Notes under the pieces: generated by a model
Told to the model about the DNA's origin: nothing
What the model saw: only the letters and a program-made list of their open reading frames with translations
The model's database searches: none
Assembly: GCA_964442735.1 (NCBI GenBank)
Contig: CAYUAP010000008.1
Location: 1-64,000, forward strand
DNA length: 64,000 nucleotides
Source of the DNA: JAUNBG01 sp964442735
GTDB lineage: Bacteria; Planctomycetota; Planctomycetia; Pirellulales; Thermoguttaceae
Direction: 5' to 3'
Position numbers and translations under genes: made by a program
Shown here: one piece after another, positions 26,362 to 35,388 of the stretch
How positions within the stretch are numbered: position 1 is the first letter of the stretch
Layout of the letters: each line of letters opens with the position of its first letter

Positions 26362-29300
26362 TTATTTTCCTTTTTTCAAAATCATATACGGTTGACTGTC
26401 CGGAATGGCGGTAAATGAAACCTTGGAATCTTCACGGGTCAATTCGATTTCTTTATTCTTAAAACGAATGGCTGTTATTTTTCCTAAAATATTTTCATCC
26501 AGAGTAACGATAAAAGGATCGCAAACCGGAAGTGCGCGAAGTGCCAATCCCTCCTGTTTCGATTGAACCTGAACGGCCCCTTGTGTCGTAACACCATGCC
26601 AGGATACAGGCGTTGTATTGGCCTGAAGTCGAGCATAACCGGCATCATATACGGAATTTGTCTTTAATGGTGTTGGTTTTGCCGTTATCTTAAAGCCATC
26701 TTCCTTTCGTTCGATATGAAGAATGGCCACTTGATATCGATTTTCATCAACATCCTCTACCGGTAATATCGCACGTTGACCATTCCCCTCGCTATCGAAT
26801 AATCCGATCAGGAGTTGATAGTCGCCCGAGGGGAGATCTGAAGGAATTGTCAAAATCTGATCCCCGGAGGTTGAAACTACCGTTGTATCGACCTTTTCGT
26901 TTTTTATTCCCCAACGGCTTGTTGGAGGATTCGGCTTTTCACCACCTGCATACCACCCCTTCCGATCAACATCGCCGGACTCGAAAATATGAACAAAGAC
27001 AGCCAGATCCTTCGGAGCTGCGGCCTGGGCATGCCAGTTGACCTTAATCTTGAATCGACGATTGTCTATAACTTCCAGTCCGGCAAATTCCGGAATAATC
27101 GGCAGAACTTCACTTCGCTTCCAACCACGTCCTCCCAGATAAAAGGTGTCGTTATTTTCAGATAATTCCACCGTTTCAGATGGCTTTTGTGGATTGCAAA
27201 CAACTCCGGACAGAAGATGACCTGAATTGTCCTGAACCAGATATCCAAATTGCGGCAAAATGTAATCGTCAACCTTCCAATCTGTTTTTCCACGATTAAC
27301 GCACACCTTGGTACCGTCCGACCAGAGAACCATTTGTCGTGCTATATTTTCAATATCGTTTTCACGATTAAAGGTTACAGATACAATCTCTTTATCGGCC
27401 AAACGCCTGGAAACATGATTGGCCAGATAGTAGAAACGAATAGCGTCCGGCCAATAATTACCGAGATCCACCATTAAGTCAAGTCCACCCAGAATCTCCG
27501 CCGACAGGTAGTCATCACTGTCAATTCCATGCAGATCTCGCGGCATTCCTCCCTGATAACGAACACTGTAACCAGCACCATGACGGGAATAATTCGTATG
27601 ATTCACCATGGTATACCAAGGTGTTCGTGCCCAATTTTTACAGGGAAGGTAAACAGTATTCGGACGCGGTGTATCAGCCAAATCACGCCATTGGGCATCC
27701 GCACCGTCCAGAGAGCCGATTAAACTGTCGTCACCCGCCTCGCTCATGGTAATTCCACTGTGCCGTTCTCCCTTGCTGTCAGTCGTGGTCAGTGTACGAT
27801 CAATTATTTCAAAACATTTTTTCCAATTAAATTGGGTAACACTCCGCGGATAGAAATCACCTTCACGTGTATAGAAATCACATAAACCAATTGAGGCAAA
27901 AACATCGACGAAATAGGCGTCCATTTCAGGAATTTTCTTTTTTCCAATAGCCAGATTCTTCTCCAGGGCCGGGAAAATCGCATTGGGCCGCCATCGATAA
28001 CTCAAGACTTCGGCCCCCCAATTAATCCAAGCCATAATCGGCGTTCCGTTTTCATGAAAACATATTTTATCATACGTAAAGTCTTCGGCGTCCGGATAAT
28101 AATCAATATAATTGTCATGAAGGGCAAATGGGACATCGTACCGGCGGCATAGAGAGGCCAATTCACGTAGCTCGGTATAATCGCCTTCTGCCTCCCAGAT
28201 ATCAGGTAATCGGACATCGTAACCATATCTCTGCCAGGCATGCTGAATAAAGAGGGCGTTTGTAACACCATAATCGAAAATTTTTGACATATTTTCCATT
28301 AAATGACGAGAATTTCCACCCCAGATATCGAAGACAAGGCGGCCCGATTTACGTGCAACTCCGGAACCGGGCGGGGATACCCATTCCGAACCCGCCTTTT
28401 CCCGATATTCACGTGCGGCAGCAAATGCGCCCGAATCGTTCGGCAGAAGAGCCAGTTTGGTTCGGTCCGACGCGGTTAGTGAATAGATCCTCCTCTCCGG
28501 ATTCAACTCCAAACCTTCCGGAGGTATGGAAGATGCCATTAGAATGGCCGGCCCTTTGTTAAATTCAAATCCTACGTGACTTGTTGACAGTTCGTGACCG
28601 CCATATCCGACACGAAGTGTTTTTTTGATTCCCTCAACGACATAACCATGGGCAAAATAGATTCGCCGGGGTTCCATCGAAACCGGACCAAATGAAAAAT
28701 TCCTGACATTCGCCGGATTCTCCTTCGGTATTGAAACCACAAACATACCGTTTTCTACACGAGCTTTTAAAACGACCGGAATCTCCTTGTCTTTTATCAG
28801 GAGCCGATATTGAGATGTTAATGTCTTTTCCGTGTCATTCCAGGAAGTTTGTGGAACGGTAGTGAAGAGGGCAGTCTTCGCAGTCAGGTCCTGGGATCCA
28901 ACCCATAGATTCATACCTGAATAGGAAATAGTACCACGGGGAGTCTTTACAACAATATTGGCATCAAGAAAACCTCCCGGCCCCAACGTCACTTCCACTT
29001 GACGCTGCTGACCAAGGTCGAATAAATGCGTCTGTTTTTCCGTTTTCATTTTAATAATATCGGACCAGGATAATATATCTCCGGAGGTTATTTGGAGGGC
29101 GCTAATAAAACAGCCGTCACAGGTTGTATCGTTTTTCGGACCCGGATGGACTTGGATTGTTAATGTAATTTCCTGTCCGGACCACGGCGTTAGATCTATA
29201 TGACGATCAATCCATTTTTTACTGTCCGTATGAATTTCATCGGTAATCGTTTGTTTTCCTGTATTGTCTGTTACAATGGAACGAAAGGTAACGCCATCGC

Positions 29301-30093
29301 TCGGTGGTTCGGGCGGGAAGGATTCCCGAATTGCCACACCATAACGTAGAGAGATCAACTTCGATTCCGGCAGACGAACCGGATAAACGATATTTAACGG
29401 ACCACCTTCCGGAATATACGGGGGATGAAGGGTCAGTGCGAACCGTTGTTCTCCTCCCGCCGAAGGATTCCAGAATGCGATACTACACCGTGAATCATTA
29501 TCATGACCGACAAAACAATCGGCAAGTGGATGAATCTGTCCCTTGATACTGTATTCCGCATGATAGGTCTGATCCAGAAGGGAAACACCATGACGAATTA
29601 CGGTCTGATGGACTTTTCGCACTGGAGAACTCAATTGTGTCTCGATAACCCGAATGGCCTGTACAGACTTTTGTTTTCCATTTTCATTAAATTCAGCCGT
29701 TACACGAAGTGGATAAAAGGCGCTATAGGTCCCCTCTTCCGCTTGCCAGGCGAATACCCCGGCGGCATTGCCTCCGGCAGGAACCGTCGCCTTAACCGTA
29801 AACGATTTGACCGGCTTCCCCTCTGAATCCAGTGGACCAAGGGTATCGGTACCTGTTATTGTAACGGTACAAGCTATAGATTGATCCGAAATGTTGTTTA
29901 ACGTCCATGGGAGCGTCTGGGGTATCTTCGTTTGGGTTAAAAACGGCTGTTGACCCAATGTTAAGGTAATTGATCCCTGTTTCATCTCGCCGCAGGTGAA
30001 TTTCCAAGGTACGGTACGGTCACTAACCGCCGATACCATTGTTCCAATGGTCAATAATCCTGTCATAACCAGAAATAATAATCGCTTTTTCAT
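26362..30093 (-). CDS. Large secreted putative glycoside hydrolase
   Basis: The 1243-residue protein begins with a signal peptide (KKRLLFLVMTGLLTIGTMVSA). The first 550 residues are beta-rich and look like several immunoglobulin or carbohydrate-binding modules. A TIM-barrel-like region follows around 590-930: FDIWGGNSRHL, LFIQHAWQRYGYDV, DAYFVDVFASIG with a candidate nucleophile Asp, and GITMSEAGDD. This pattern recalls GH101-like or DUF5696 enzymes; that link is an inference. C-terminal modules carry DLAVFVHIFESGDV, LPSGDYQLLIGLFD and a final beta domain. The neighbour downstream is a sugar kinase, which supports a role in glycan breakdown. Specificity is unknown. Confidence 0.6.
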   Translation of the reverse strand: MKKRLLFLVMTGLLTIGTMVSAVSDRTVPWKFTCGEMKQGSITLTLGQQPFLTQTKIPQTLPWTLNNISDQSIACTVTITGTDTLGPLDSEGKPVKSFTVKATVPAGGNAAGVFAWQAEEGTYSAFYPLRVTAEFNENGKQKSVQAIRVIETQLSSPVRKVHQTVIRHGVSLLDQTYHAEYSIKGQIHPLADCFVGHDNDSRCSIAFWNPSAGGEQRFALTLHPPYIPEGGPLNIVYPVRLPESKLISLRYGVAIRESFPPEPPSDGVTFRSIVTDNTGKQTITDEIHTDSKKWIDRHIDLTPWSGQEITLTIQVHPGPKNDTTCDGCFISALQITSGDILSWSDIIKMKTEKQTHLFDLGQQRQVEVTLGPGGFLDANIVVKTPRGTISYSGMNLWVGSQDLTAKTALFTTVPQTSWNDTEKTLTSQYRLLIKDKEIPVVLKARVENGMFVVSIPKENPANVRNFSFGPVSMEPRRIYFAHGYVVEGIKKTLRVGYGGHELSTSHVGFEFNKGPAILMASSIPPEGLELNPERRIYSLTASDRTKLALLPNDSGAFAAAREYREKAGSEWVSPPGSGVARKSGRLVFDIWGGNSRHLMENMSKIFDYGVTNALFIQHAWQRYGYDVRLPDIWEAEGDYTELRELASLCRRYDVPFALHDNYIDYYPDAEDFTYDKICFHENGTPIMAWINWGAEVLSYRWRPNAIFPALEKNLAIGKKKIPEMDAYFVDVFASIGLCDFYTREGDFYPRSVTQFNWKKCFEIIDRTLTTTDSKGERHSGITMSEAGDDSLIGSLDGADAQWRDLADTPRPNTVYLPCKNWARTPWYTMVNHTNYSRHGAGYSVRYQGGMPRDLHGIDSDDYLSAEILGGLDLMVDLGNYWPDAIRFYYLANHVSRRLADKEIVSVTFNRENDIENIARQMVLWSDGTKVCVNRGKTDWKVDDYILPQFGYLVQDNSGHLLSGVVCNPQKPSETVELSENNDTFYLGGRGWKRSEVLPIIPEFAGLEVIDNRRFKIKVNWHAQAAAPKDLAVFVHIFESGDVDRKGWYAGGEKPNPPTSRWGIKNEKVDTTVVSTSGDQILTIPSDLPSGDYQLLIGLFDSEGNGQRAILPVEDVDENRYQVAILHIERKEDGFKITAKPTPLKTNSVYDAGYARLQANTTPVSWHGVTTQGAVQVQSKQEGLALRALPVCDPFIVTLDENILGKITAIRFKNKEIELTREDSKVSFTAIPDSQPYMILKKGK

Positions 30094-30424
30094 ACAAAAC
30101 CTTCTTTATTCGATTTATATACTTTTGTGTATTCTCGACTCAATAAAAATTCAGGAAGACCTGATTTACAGGTACGAACATCTCCACGAAGGAGTTTACC
30201 ACAATTCACTGATGGCAGTGTATCAAAAAATGGAAGGTATGTCAAGGATTTCACCGACAAGACACTACCGCAAGACACTAACGAACAAACTTTAATATAA
30301 CTATGAATCCTGTTTACTCTTTTGTGTAAATTGCCCTGAAAATATTTTATTTATGGTTGGGGCTGTTGATAATATTTTTCCATTCTGATAAAATAAAAAT
30401 TTATGGGTATTCCATTATAAAAAT

Positions 30425-30460
30425 ACAGATTCAAGGAGATTATACAGATTCAAGGAGATT
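30425..30460 (+). repeat. 19-bp tandem duplication over a ribosome binding site
   Basis: ACAGATTCAAGGAGATTAT occurs twice in a row. The second copy places AAGGAG just before the ATG of the RyR-domain pseudogene at 30464, so the duplication copied its ribosome site. Confidence 0.75.
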
Positions 30461-30463
30461 ATA

Positions 30464-30784
30464 ATGACGAAATACATTCCGAATCCCATCGCCTCCACAA
30501 AAATTAAACTTCCAACAGAAATCGTGTCCTTGACAGAACTGTTGATGGAAAAAGGTGTATGATATTCGGATCGTAGAACGTATAAATGGTATTTGGTCCC
30601 TTGGAGTAACAGCAAATACAATATGGAAAATACATTCCAGTCTGGTTTCGAGCAATGAATTACCGGACAGTGAAAAATTTATGAAAAAATTATGAAAAAA
30701 ATATATGACCGAAATACAGCTATCATCCAGACACTCAAGATAATTTATTCGCCAGATTACAAAATTGACAAACAGGAAATTTAA
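30464..30784 (+). pseudogene. Broken RyR-domain protein gene
   Basis: The first 32 codons (TKYIPNPIASTKIKLPTEIV...LLMEKGV) match the opening of the bacterial RyR domain, which typically reads YxPxPIDTSxVxLPxEI. A stop then intervenes. One base over, the frame continues VYDIRIVERINGIWSLG and SLVSSNELPDSEK, which are the central RyR motifs. A second disruption follows, caused by a short TTATGAAAAAAT duplication. The end of the domain then reads EKIYDRNTAIIQTLKIIYSP to a TAA at 30784. The ribosome site and ATG are intact, so loss looks recent. RyR domains in bacteria may bind small phosphorylated ligands; any role here is lost. Confidence 0.68.
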
Positions 30785-30853
30785 TTCACTTAAACTATAA
30801 TTCACTTAAACTATAATTTATGGGAAACGACAGTGTTTCCGGGAAGATTTATT

Positions 30854-32902
30854 ATGAAGATAAAGATAAAGATGAAGATGAAGATTTTGTCCTATTATTT
30901 TGCGATTCAATTAATTGCGATTCTATTAATATCGATCAGTTCCAACCGGGCGTATGCACAACCGTTGGGAACAATGGGAGAAACCAATCTCCTACAGAAT
31001 CCCTCTTTTGAGGAAATTGAAGGAGAGTCTTTTCCTGGCTGGAAATTTGATAAACGAACATTTTCCCCCTGTACGGATTTTGCCAAAACTGGTAAAAACT
31101 GTCTTAAATTCGTCAATACAGATCCGAACATCTATGATTTTTGCAACCAATCCTTAACCTTTAAGCCGGGCGAAATATTCTATTATTCCTGCTGGATTAA
31201 AACGGAAAACATTCAGGGGGAGGAACAGGGAGCAACACTCTGTATTCAATGGGTGGACAAAAGCGGTAAATATATTGGGGGATCGTTTCCTTTTGGTCTT
31301 AAAGGTACGAATAAAGAGTGGACCTTGGTTTCCGGATGTACTCCCCCTATCCCACCACAGGCCGCTAAAGTTACACTGTCACTCTATTGCCGCCAAAAAA
31401 TGACAGGAACCGCCTGGTTCGACGAGGTGACGGTCCGCAAATTTTATCCATCCTTGTTCTCTGCCATGACAACCAACTGTTATCGGAATCAAACGACAGG
31501 CGGGTCCGTTCGTGTTTTTGTAGGACTTAATGGGACTAAAAACGTATCGGATGCCAAAAATTTACAGCCGAAACTGGCCGTAATCACTGAAAACAAAAAG
31601 GAAGTGAAATTATTGACTCCCACCGCTTTTACAGAAAATAGTGTCGAATTCCATTTAAATTCGACAGATCTTTCCGTTGGGATCTATAAATTGTGCTGCC
31701 GGGCTATTAATCCGAAATCCGGACAAGAGGAAACTCTCAATTTAACGTTTACCCGACTCGATACAATGCCAGCCCGAAAAGCCTATATTGATGAACATCG
31801 GCGATTTATTCTGGATGGTAAACCCTTTTTCCCGTTAGGACTCTATTTCGGTGGTGTCAGTGACGAAGATTTAGCACTGTACAGTCAATCGGCCTTTAAC
31901 TGTATTATGCCCTATCCGCAGCTCTCCCGAAATACTCTTGATAAAATCAACGCGAAAAATATCAAGGTTATTTATAGTGTCAAGGATATATATAAAGGTA
32001 CCAATTCCTGTAAAACGGAAGAGGAAGCCGATGAAAAAGTGCGGCAAACGGTCTCCTCGTTGATTGATCATCCGGCAATTATAGCCTGGTATATTAATGA
32101 CGAATATCCCTTGAGTCGAAGTAAAGAACTAGTCGCACGGCGCAATTTAATGGAAACACTCGATCCGGGCCGTCCTACATGGGCCGTTTTGTATCAGATC
32201 GACCAGATTCGCAGTTATATTCCAACATTCGACGTGGTTGGAACAGATCCCTATCCCCTGTCAACCAAACCGATTCGTCAAGCTTGGGATTGGAGTGATC
32301 AAACCAATAAAGCAGTGTTTGGACAAATGGCGTTCTGGCAGGTACCCCAAATTTTTGATTGGTCACTTCATAAAAAGGACATGGCGGAACGTAAACAACA
32401 CAAGGCCCCAACACAAGAAGAAATGCGTGCCATGTACTGGATGGGAATTGCCGGAGGGGCCAATGGTCTGATTGCCTACTGCTGGCATGATCTGAAGAAT
32501 ATGGACAAGGAACCATTCAGTGGTCCCAGAACCCCCTTGATTAGAAAACCCTTCAAGCAGAGCTGGAGTGAAGTTTCCGCAATCGGCAATGAAGTCGCCT
32601 CTTTTATTCCCGTTCTTCTCTCTATTGATGAACCAATCAAAATAATACCAAAACAATTGGAAAACCCCCTTCCCGTTGGATATCGCGTCTATGGTCAGGG
32701 AGATAAAACCTGGATGCTACTCGTTAATCTCGAGCGCAAACCGGTTTCCGTGTCCTTTGAAACGGAGAAACCGGTTAAACTGGTCGATGCAAAATTGGGA
32801 ACAAGGAAAAATCCTGCATGCTCCGTTCTGATAACAGATAAAACCATACAGGTAAAACTTGAGGCAATTGAGCCGCTGTTTCTCTGCCTGGAAAAAAAAT
32901 AG
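30854..32902 (+). CDS. Secreted glycoside hydrolase-like protein with N-terminal carbohydrate-binding module
   Basis: The ATG at 30854 is preferred over the one 21 bp upstream because it directly opens a signal peptide (KIKIKMKMK, then a hydrophobic core ending AYAQ). After it comes a jelly-roll binding module of about 170 residues (NLLQNPSFEEIEGESFPGW, then GTAWFDEVTV). A short beta domain follows, then a TIM barrel starting FILDGKPFFPLGLYFGG. The barrel contains IAWYINDEYP, where Glu is a likely acid/base, and FDVVGTDPYP. The layout resembles clan GH-A glycosidases of the GH2/GH5/GH42 type. The C-terminus is a small beta domain (WMLLVNLERKPVSV). It would act outside the cell on a glycan; specificity is unknown. 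Confidence 0.72.
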   Translation: MKIKIKMKMKILSYYFAIQLIAILLISISSNRAYAQPLGTMGETNLLQNPSFEEIEGESFPGWKFDKRTFSPCTDFAKTGKNCLKFVNTDPNIYDFCNQSLTFKPGEIFYYSCWIKTENIQGEEQGATLCIQWVDKSGKYIGGSFPFGLKGTNKEWTLVSGCTPPIPPQAAKVTLSLYCRQKMTGTAWFDEVTVRKFYPSLFSAMTTNCYRNQTTGGSVRVFVGLNGTKNVSDAKNLQPKLAVITENKKEVKLLTPTAFTENSVEFHLNSTDLSVGIYKLCCRAINPKSGQEETLNLTFTRLDTMPARKAYIDEHRRFILDGKPFFPLGLYFGGVSDEDLALYSQSAFNCIMPYPQLSRNTLDKINAKNIKVIYSVKDIYKGTNSCKTEEEADEKVRQTVSSLIDHPAIIAWYINDEYPLSRSKELVARRNLMETLDPGRPTWAVLYQIDQIRSYIPTFDVVGTDPYPLSTKPIRQAWDWSDQTNKAVFGQMAFWQVPQIFDWSLHKKDMAERKQHKAPTQEEMRAMYWMGIAGGANGLIAYCWHDLKNMDKEPFSGPRTPLIRKPFKQSWSEVSAIGNEVASFIPVLLSIDEPIKIIPKQLENPLPVGYRVYGQGDKTWMLLVNLERKPVSVSFETEKPVKLVDAKLGTRKNPACSVLITDKTIQVKLEAIEPLFLCLEKK

Positions 32903-33057
32903 AACAAATGTTATGGCGAAGTTCCAGGAAGCTCGATATTCGCCCTTTATTTCCAATTTGAGCGATAACATCAATCAAAAATAATAATAAACGTGTAAAT
33001 ACTTTAGTTTACAAAACACATTTACCATGTTACATCTGTAACACAGAAAGGTTATAA

Positions 33058-34023
33058 ATGACAGACATCCCCGATAATAATCCGGAGATTGAGATGGACC
33101 TTCCCGATGAATCGGAATTGCCCGTTGGAATTATTCTCTTTAAGGGCAAACATATTCTCGATTCAAACATATTTTTGAAGTGTCTCAAAGAGGAATGGGA
33201 TATAAACGCGGAAAAAGTACCACAGGATCAAGTGGAACCCATTATCAACAAATTCATAGAGAATCCATCGACAGATGGGGGTTCATCCCTTTTCTCCATC
33301 GGGGACCAATATCTCTATTGTATTTATTTTGAACAGCAACTCGATCTTAACCTTAAGGAGGTAGTGGAAGTATTAAATCCGGAATGGGTTGAAGGTCCGG
33401 AGCGTATTCAGGAACATGAATCCTATATCACTTTACATCTTTTTAATAAAAATGACGATAGTGATGACAATTGCGATAACGATTACAATAAAAGTAACAA
33501 CGATAGCGATGACGATAGTAATAACGATAGCGATGACGATAGTGACGATGACAGTGAATACAGCAGTGATTTAGAAAACTACATTTTATTTACAAAATTA
33601 GTTTCTTCCTGGCTTTCACTGGACGATGCGCTCGCCTATTTTTATGAAACAATTATTTTACCTCCCGAGGCCTATCGAAAACAGGCACTGGTCCTGAAAA
33701 AAGATCAACTTCCATTTCTTTTATGGATTAATATTTTCGTTGATCCGGGTACTGAAGTGGACGAGACGACCCCGGAAGAAAATGCTTCATGGCATTTATT
33801 AACCATGGGAATGGAACATTTCGGAAAACCGGATTTTGAAATTATTAATTCGAAGAAACCGGTTCAGGATCTTTATAATTTTATCTGTGATATGATTGTA
33901 TACACTCTTGAGCAAGACGTTCTTTTTGGCGATAATGATATGGTGGGGGTCAGTGAAAACGAACAATATCATGTCACACTGGAAATGGACGAGGGAATTG
34001 AAACAGTTCGAATACATATATAA
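33058..34023 (+). CDS. DUF4261-type protein with an Asp/Asn/Ser repeat insert
   Basis: The C-terminal 90 residues (WHLLTMGMEHFGKPDFEIINS, FGDNDMVGVSENE) match the DUF4261 pattern, a family of unknown role often seen near toxin-immunity genes. The N-terminal half (PVGIILFKGKHILDSNIFLKC) is the usual family start. Between them, residues 131-172 form an acidic low-complexity stretch of DDS/NNDS units, coded by near-identical GATAGCGATGAC repeats. No signal peptide is seen. The ATG follows AGAAAGG. No obvious partner toxin lies next to it. The domain call is moderate; the function is unknown. Confidence 0.6.
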   Translation: MTDIPDNNPEIEMDLPDESELPVGIILFKGKHILDSNIFLKCLKEEWDINAEKVPQDQVEPIINKFIENPSTDGGSSLFSIGDQYLYCIYFEQQLDLNLKEVVEVLNPEWVEGPERIQEHESYITLHLFNKNDDSDDNCDNDYNKSNNDSDDDSNNDSDDDSDDDSEYSSDLENYILFTKLVSSWLSLDDALAYFYETIILPPEAYRKQALVLKKDQLPFLLWINIFVDPGTEVDETTPEENASWHLLTMGMEHFGKPDFEIINSKKPVQDLYNFICDMIVYTLEQDVLFGDNDMVGVSENEQYHVTLEMDEGIETVRIHI

Positions 34024-34051
34024 ACACATATATAAACACAAGGAGAACAAC

Positions 34052-35095
34052 ATGAATACACAAAAAATAGGACGACGATCATTTTTAGGAATAGCGTCCG
34101 GAACACTAATGACGGCAGCGGCCGTAAATACTATGCCGGAAGTAATTCTGGCCGGAGAAACGAAAAAAGAACGTCTGGCAACCGGTAAATACGGAGGTGT
34201 TATCAGTGTTATGGTAACCCCGTATCAGAAGAACCATATGGTAGATCGGGAGGCCATGAATTCGATTGCGCGAAAACTGGTGGACCAAAAGGTCAATGGT
34301 CTTTTCGTCGCTGGTTCAACAGGCGATATGCCAATGCTAAATCGTCATGATCGGGAAGTTCTTCTCCAGGCGACAAAAGAGGCTATCGGTGATCGTGCCT
34401 TGATTTATGCAGGAATTACCAGTTATTCACTGCCGGATATTACTGAATACGCCAAACGTTTTGCGGACCGTGGCGCCGATGTGGCCGTTTTAATGGCCCC
34501 TCTCATGTTCTTCTGTTTTTCACAAGAGGAACTGCGTGCCTATTTTACGGAGGCCGCCGACAAGAGTCCCATTCCGATTCTGATGTATCATCATATAAAA
34601 TCGGCAACGCCTATAGAACCGATTACGGTTAAACAGTTGGCCGATCATCCCAATATTATTGGAATGAAAGAGACCGGTCCCAGTCTCGAACGGACACGTG
34701 AAATTTACGAATTCATCAAAAATAAAGATTTCGTTCTCTTCCAGGGAAACGAGGGGTTTGTTCCTGACTCCTTTAAAATGGGACTCCCCGGAACAATGTC
34801 CGCAATGGCTGGCGTTTATCCCGAAGTCCTCGTAGAACTGTGGCAGGCTTCGAAAAAGGGTGACGAAACTCTCTATGCGGAAAAATCCAAAAATCTATTG
34901 GATATGTGCAAGGTGTTTTCATTAATGCCACGATCATTATCCTTTACCTATTTTTCCTATACACTAAAAAGAATGTTGCAATATCGTGGCTGGTGTGATA
35001 ATACCAATACACGTCTTCCTGGCTTCGTTCCTGATAAAGAATACGAGAAAAAACTCCTGGCCTTCCTGGATAATATTCATTTTCCTAAAAAATAG
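34052..35095 (+). CDS. Tat-exported dihydrodipicolinate synthase/N-acetylneuraminate lyase family protein
   Basis: The real start is the ATG at 34052, with AGGAG at 34041-34045; the frame runs open further upstream, but without such a site. The 347-residue product begins with a twin-arginine signal (IGRRSFLGIASG). It continues as a class I aldolase TIM barrel: GGVISVMVTPY, GLFVAGSTGDMPML, Y179 in LMYHH, and the Schiff-base K206 in IIGMKET. The family includes DapA, NanA and KDG aldolases that cleave or join pyruvate to aldehydes. Export is unusual for a DapA homologue but common in planctomycetes. True lysine synthesis is unlikely outside the cytosol; a sugar-acid substrate is more plausible. 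Confidence 0.85.
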   Translation: MNTQKIGRRSFLGIASGTLMTAAAVNTMPEVILAGETKKERLATGKYGGVISVMVTPYQKNHMVDREAMNSIARKLVDQKVNGLFVAGSTGDMPMLNRHDREVLLQATKEAIGDRALIYAGITSYSLPDITEYAKRFADRGADVAVLMAPLMFFCFSQEELRAYFTEAADKSPIPILMYHHIKSATPIEPITVKQLADHPNIIGMKETGPSLERTREIYEFIKNKDFVLFQGNEGFVPDSFKMGLPGTMSAMAGVYPEVLVELWQASKKGDETLYAEKSKNLLDMCKVFSLMPRSLSFTYFSYTLKRMLQYRGWCDNTNTRLPGFVPDKEYEKKLLAFLDNIHFPKK

Positions 35096-35388
35096 AAGGG
35101 AAATTTTATAGGATGTTATCGCCTTTGTTTCTTTAAAAAACATGTTTTGGAGTAAACAACGGATAAACAACGGGAGACAGACGGAACAAAATTTGTAAAT
35201 TCGTCCTCCAAAGGATTTTAGTCCCTCCCGTTAACGAAAAAGATCCATTCCAGCCTTCACAGTTTAAATATTTTTATAAAATTGTCATAGCCTGTTGACA
35301 CGAGGAAAGAGGTCCGGTATGATTAATAGGATAGAGAAGAAGTTGAGTTTATCTCAACATAAAATACACCTTAAAAAAGGAGAAAATA
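35096..35388. other. Gap between the DapA-like and Gfo/Idh/MocA genes
   Basis: No coding region is seen. AACGGGAG (35169-35176) could pair with CTCCCGTT (35225-35232) over a long loop, which is weak evidence for a terminator. A strong promoter candidate for the next gene lies at 35295-35323. Confidence 0.4.
35295..35323 (+). promoter_or_regulatory. Strong candidate sigma-70 promoter
   Basis: TTGACA (35295-35300, perfect) and TATGAT (35318-35323, five of six) are separated by the optimal 17 bp. They lie 65 bp before the ATG of the Gfo/Idh/MocA gene. An AAAAAAGGAG ribosome site follows at 35372-35381. Confidence 0.65.
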
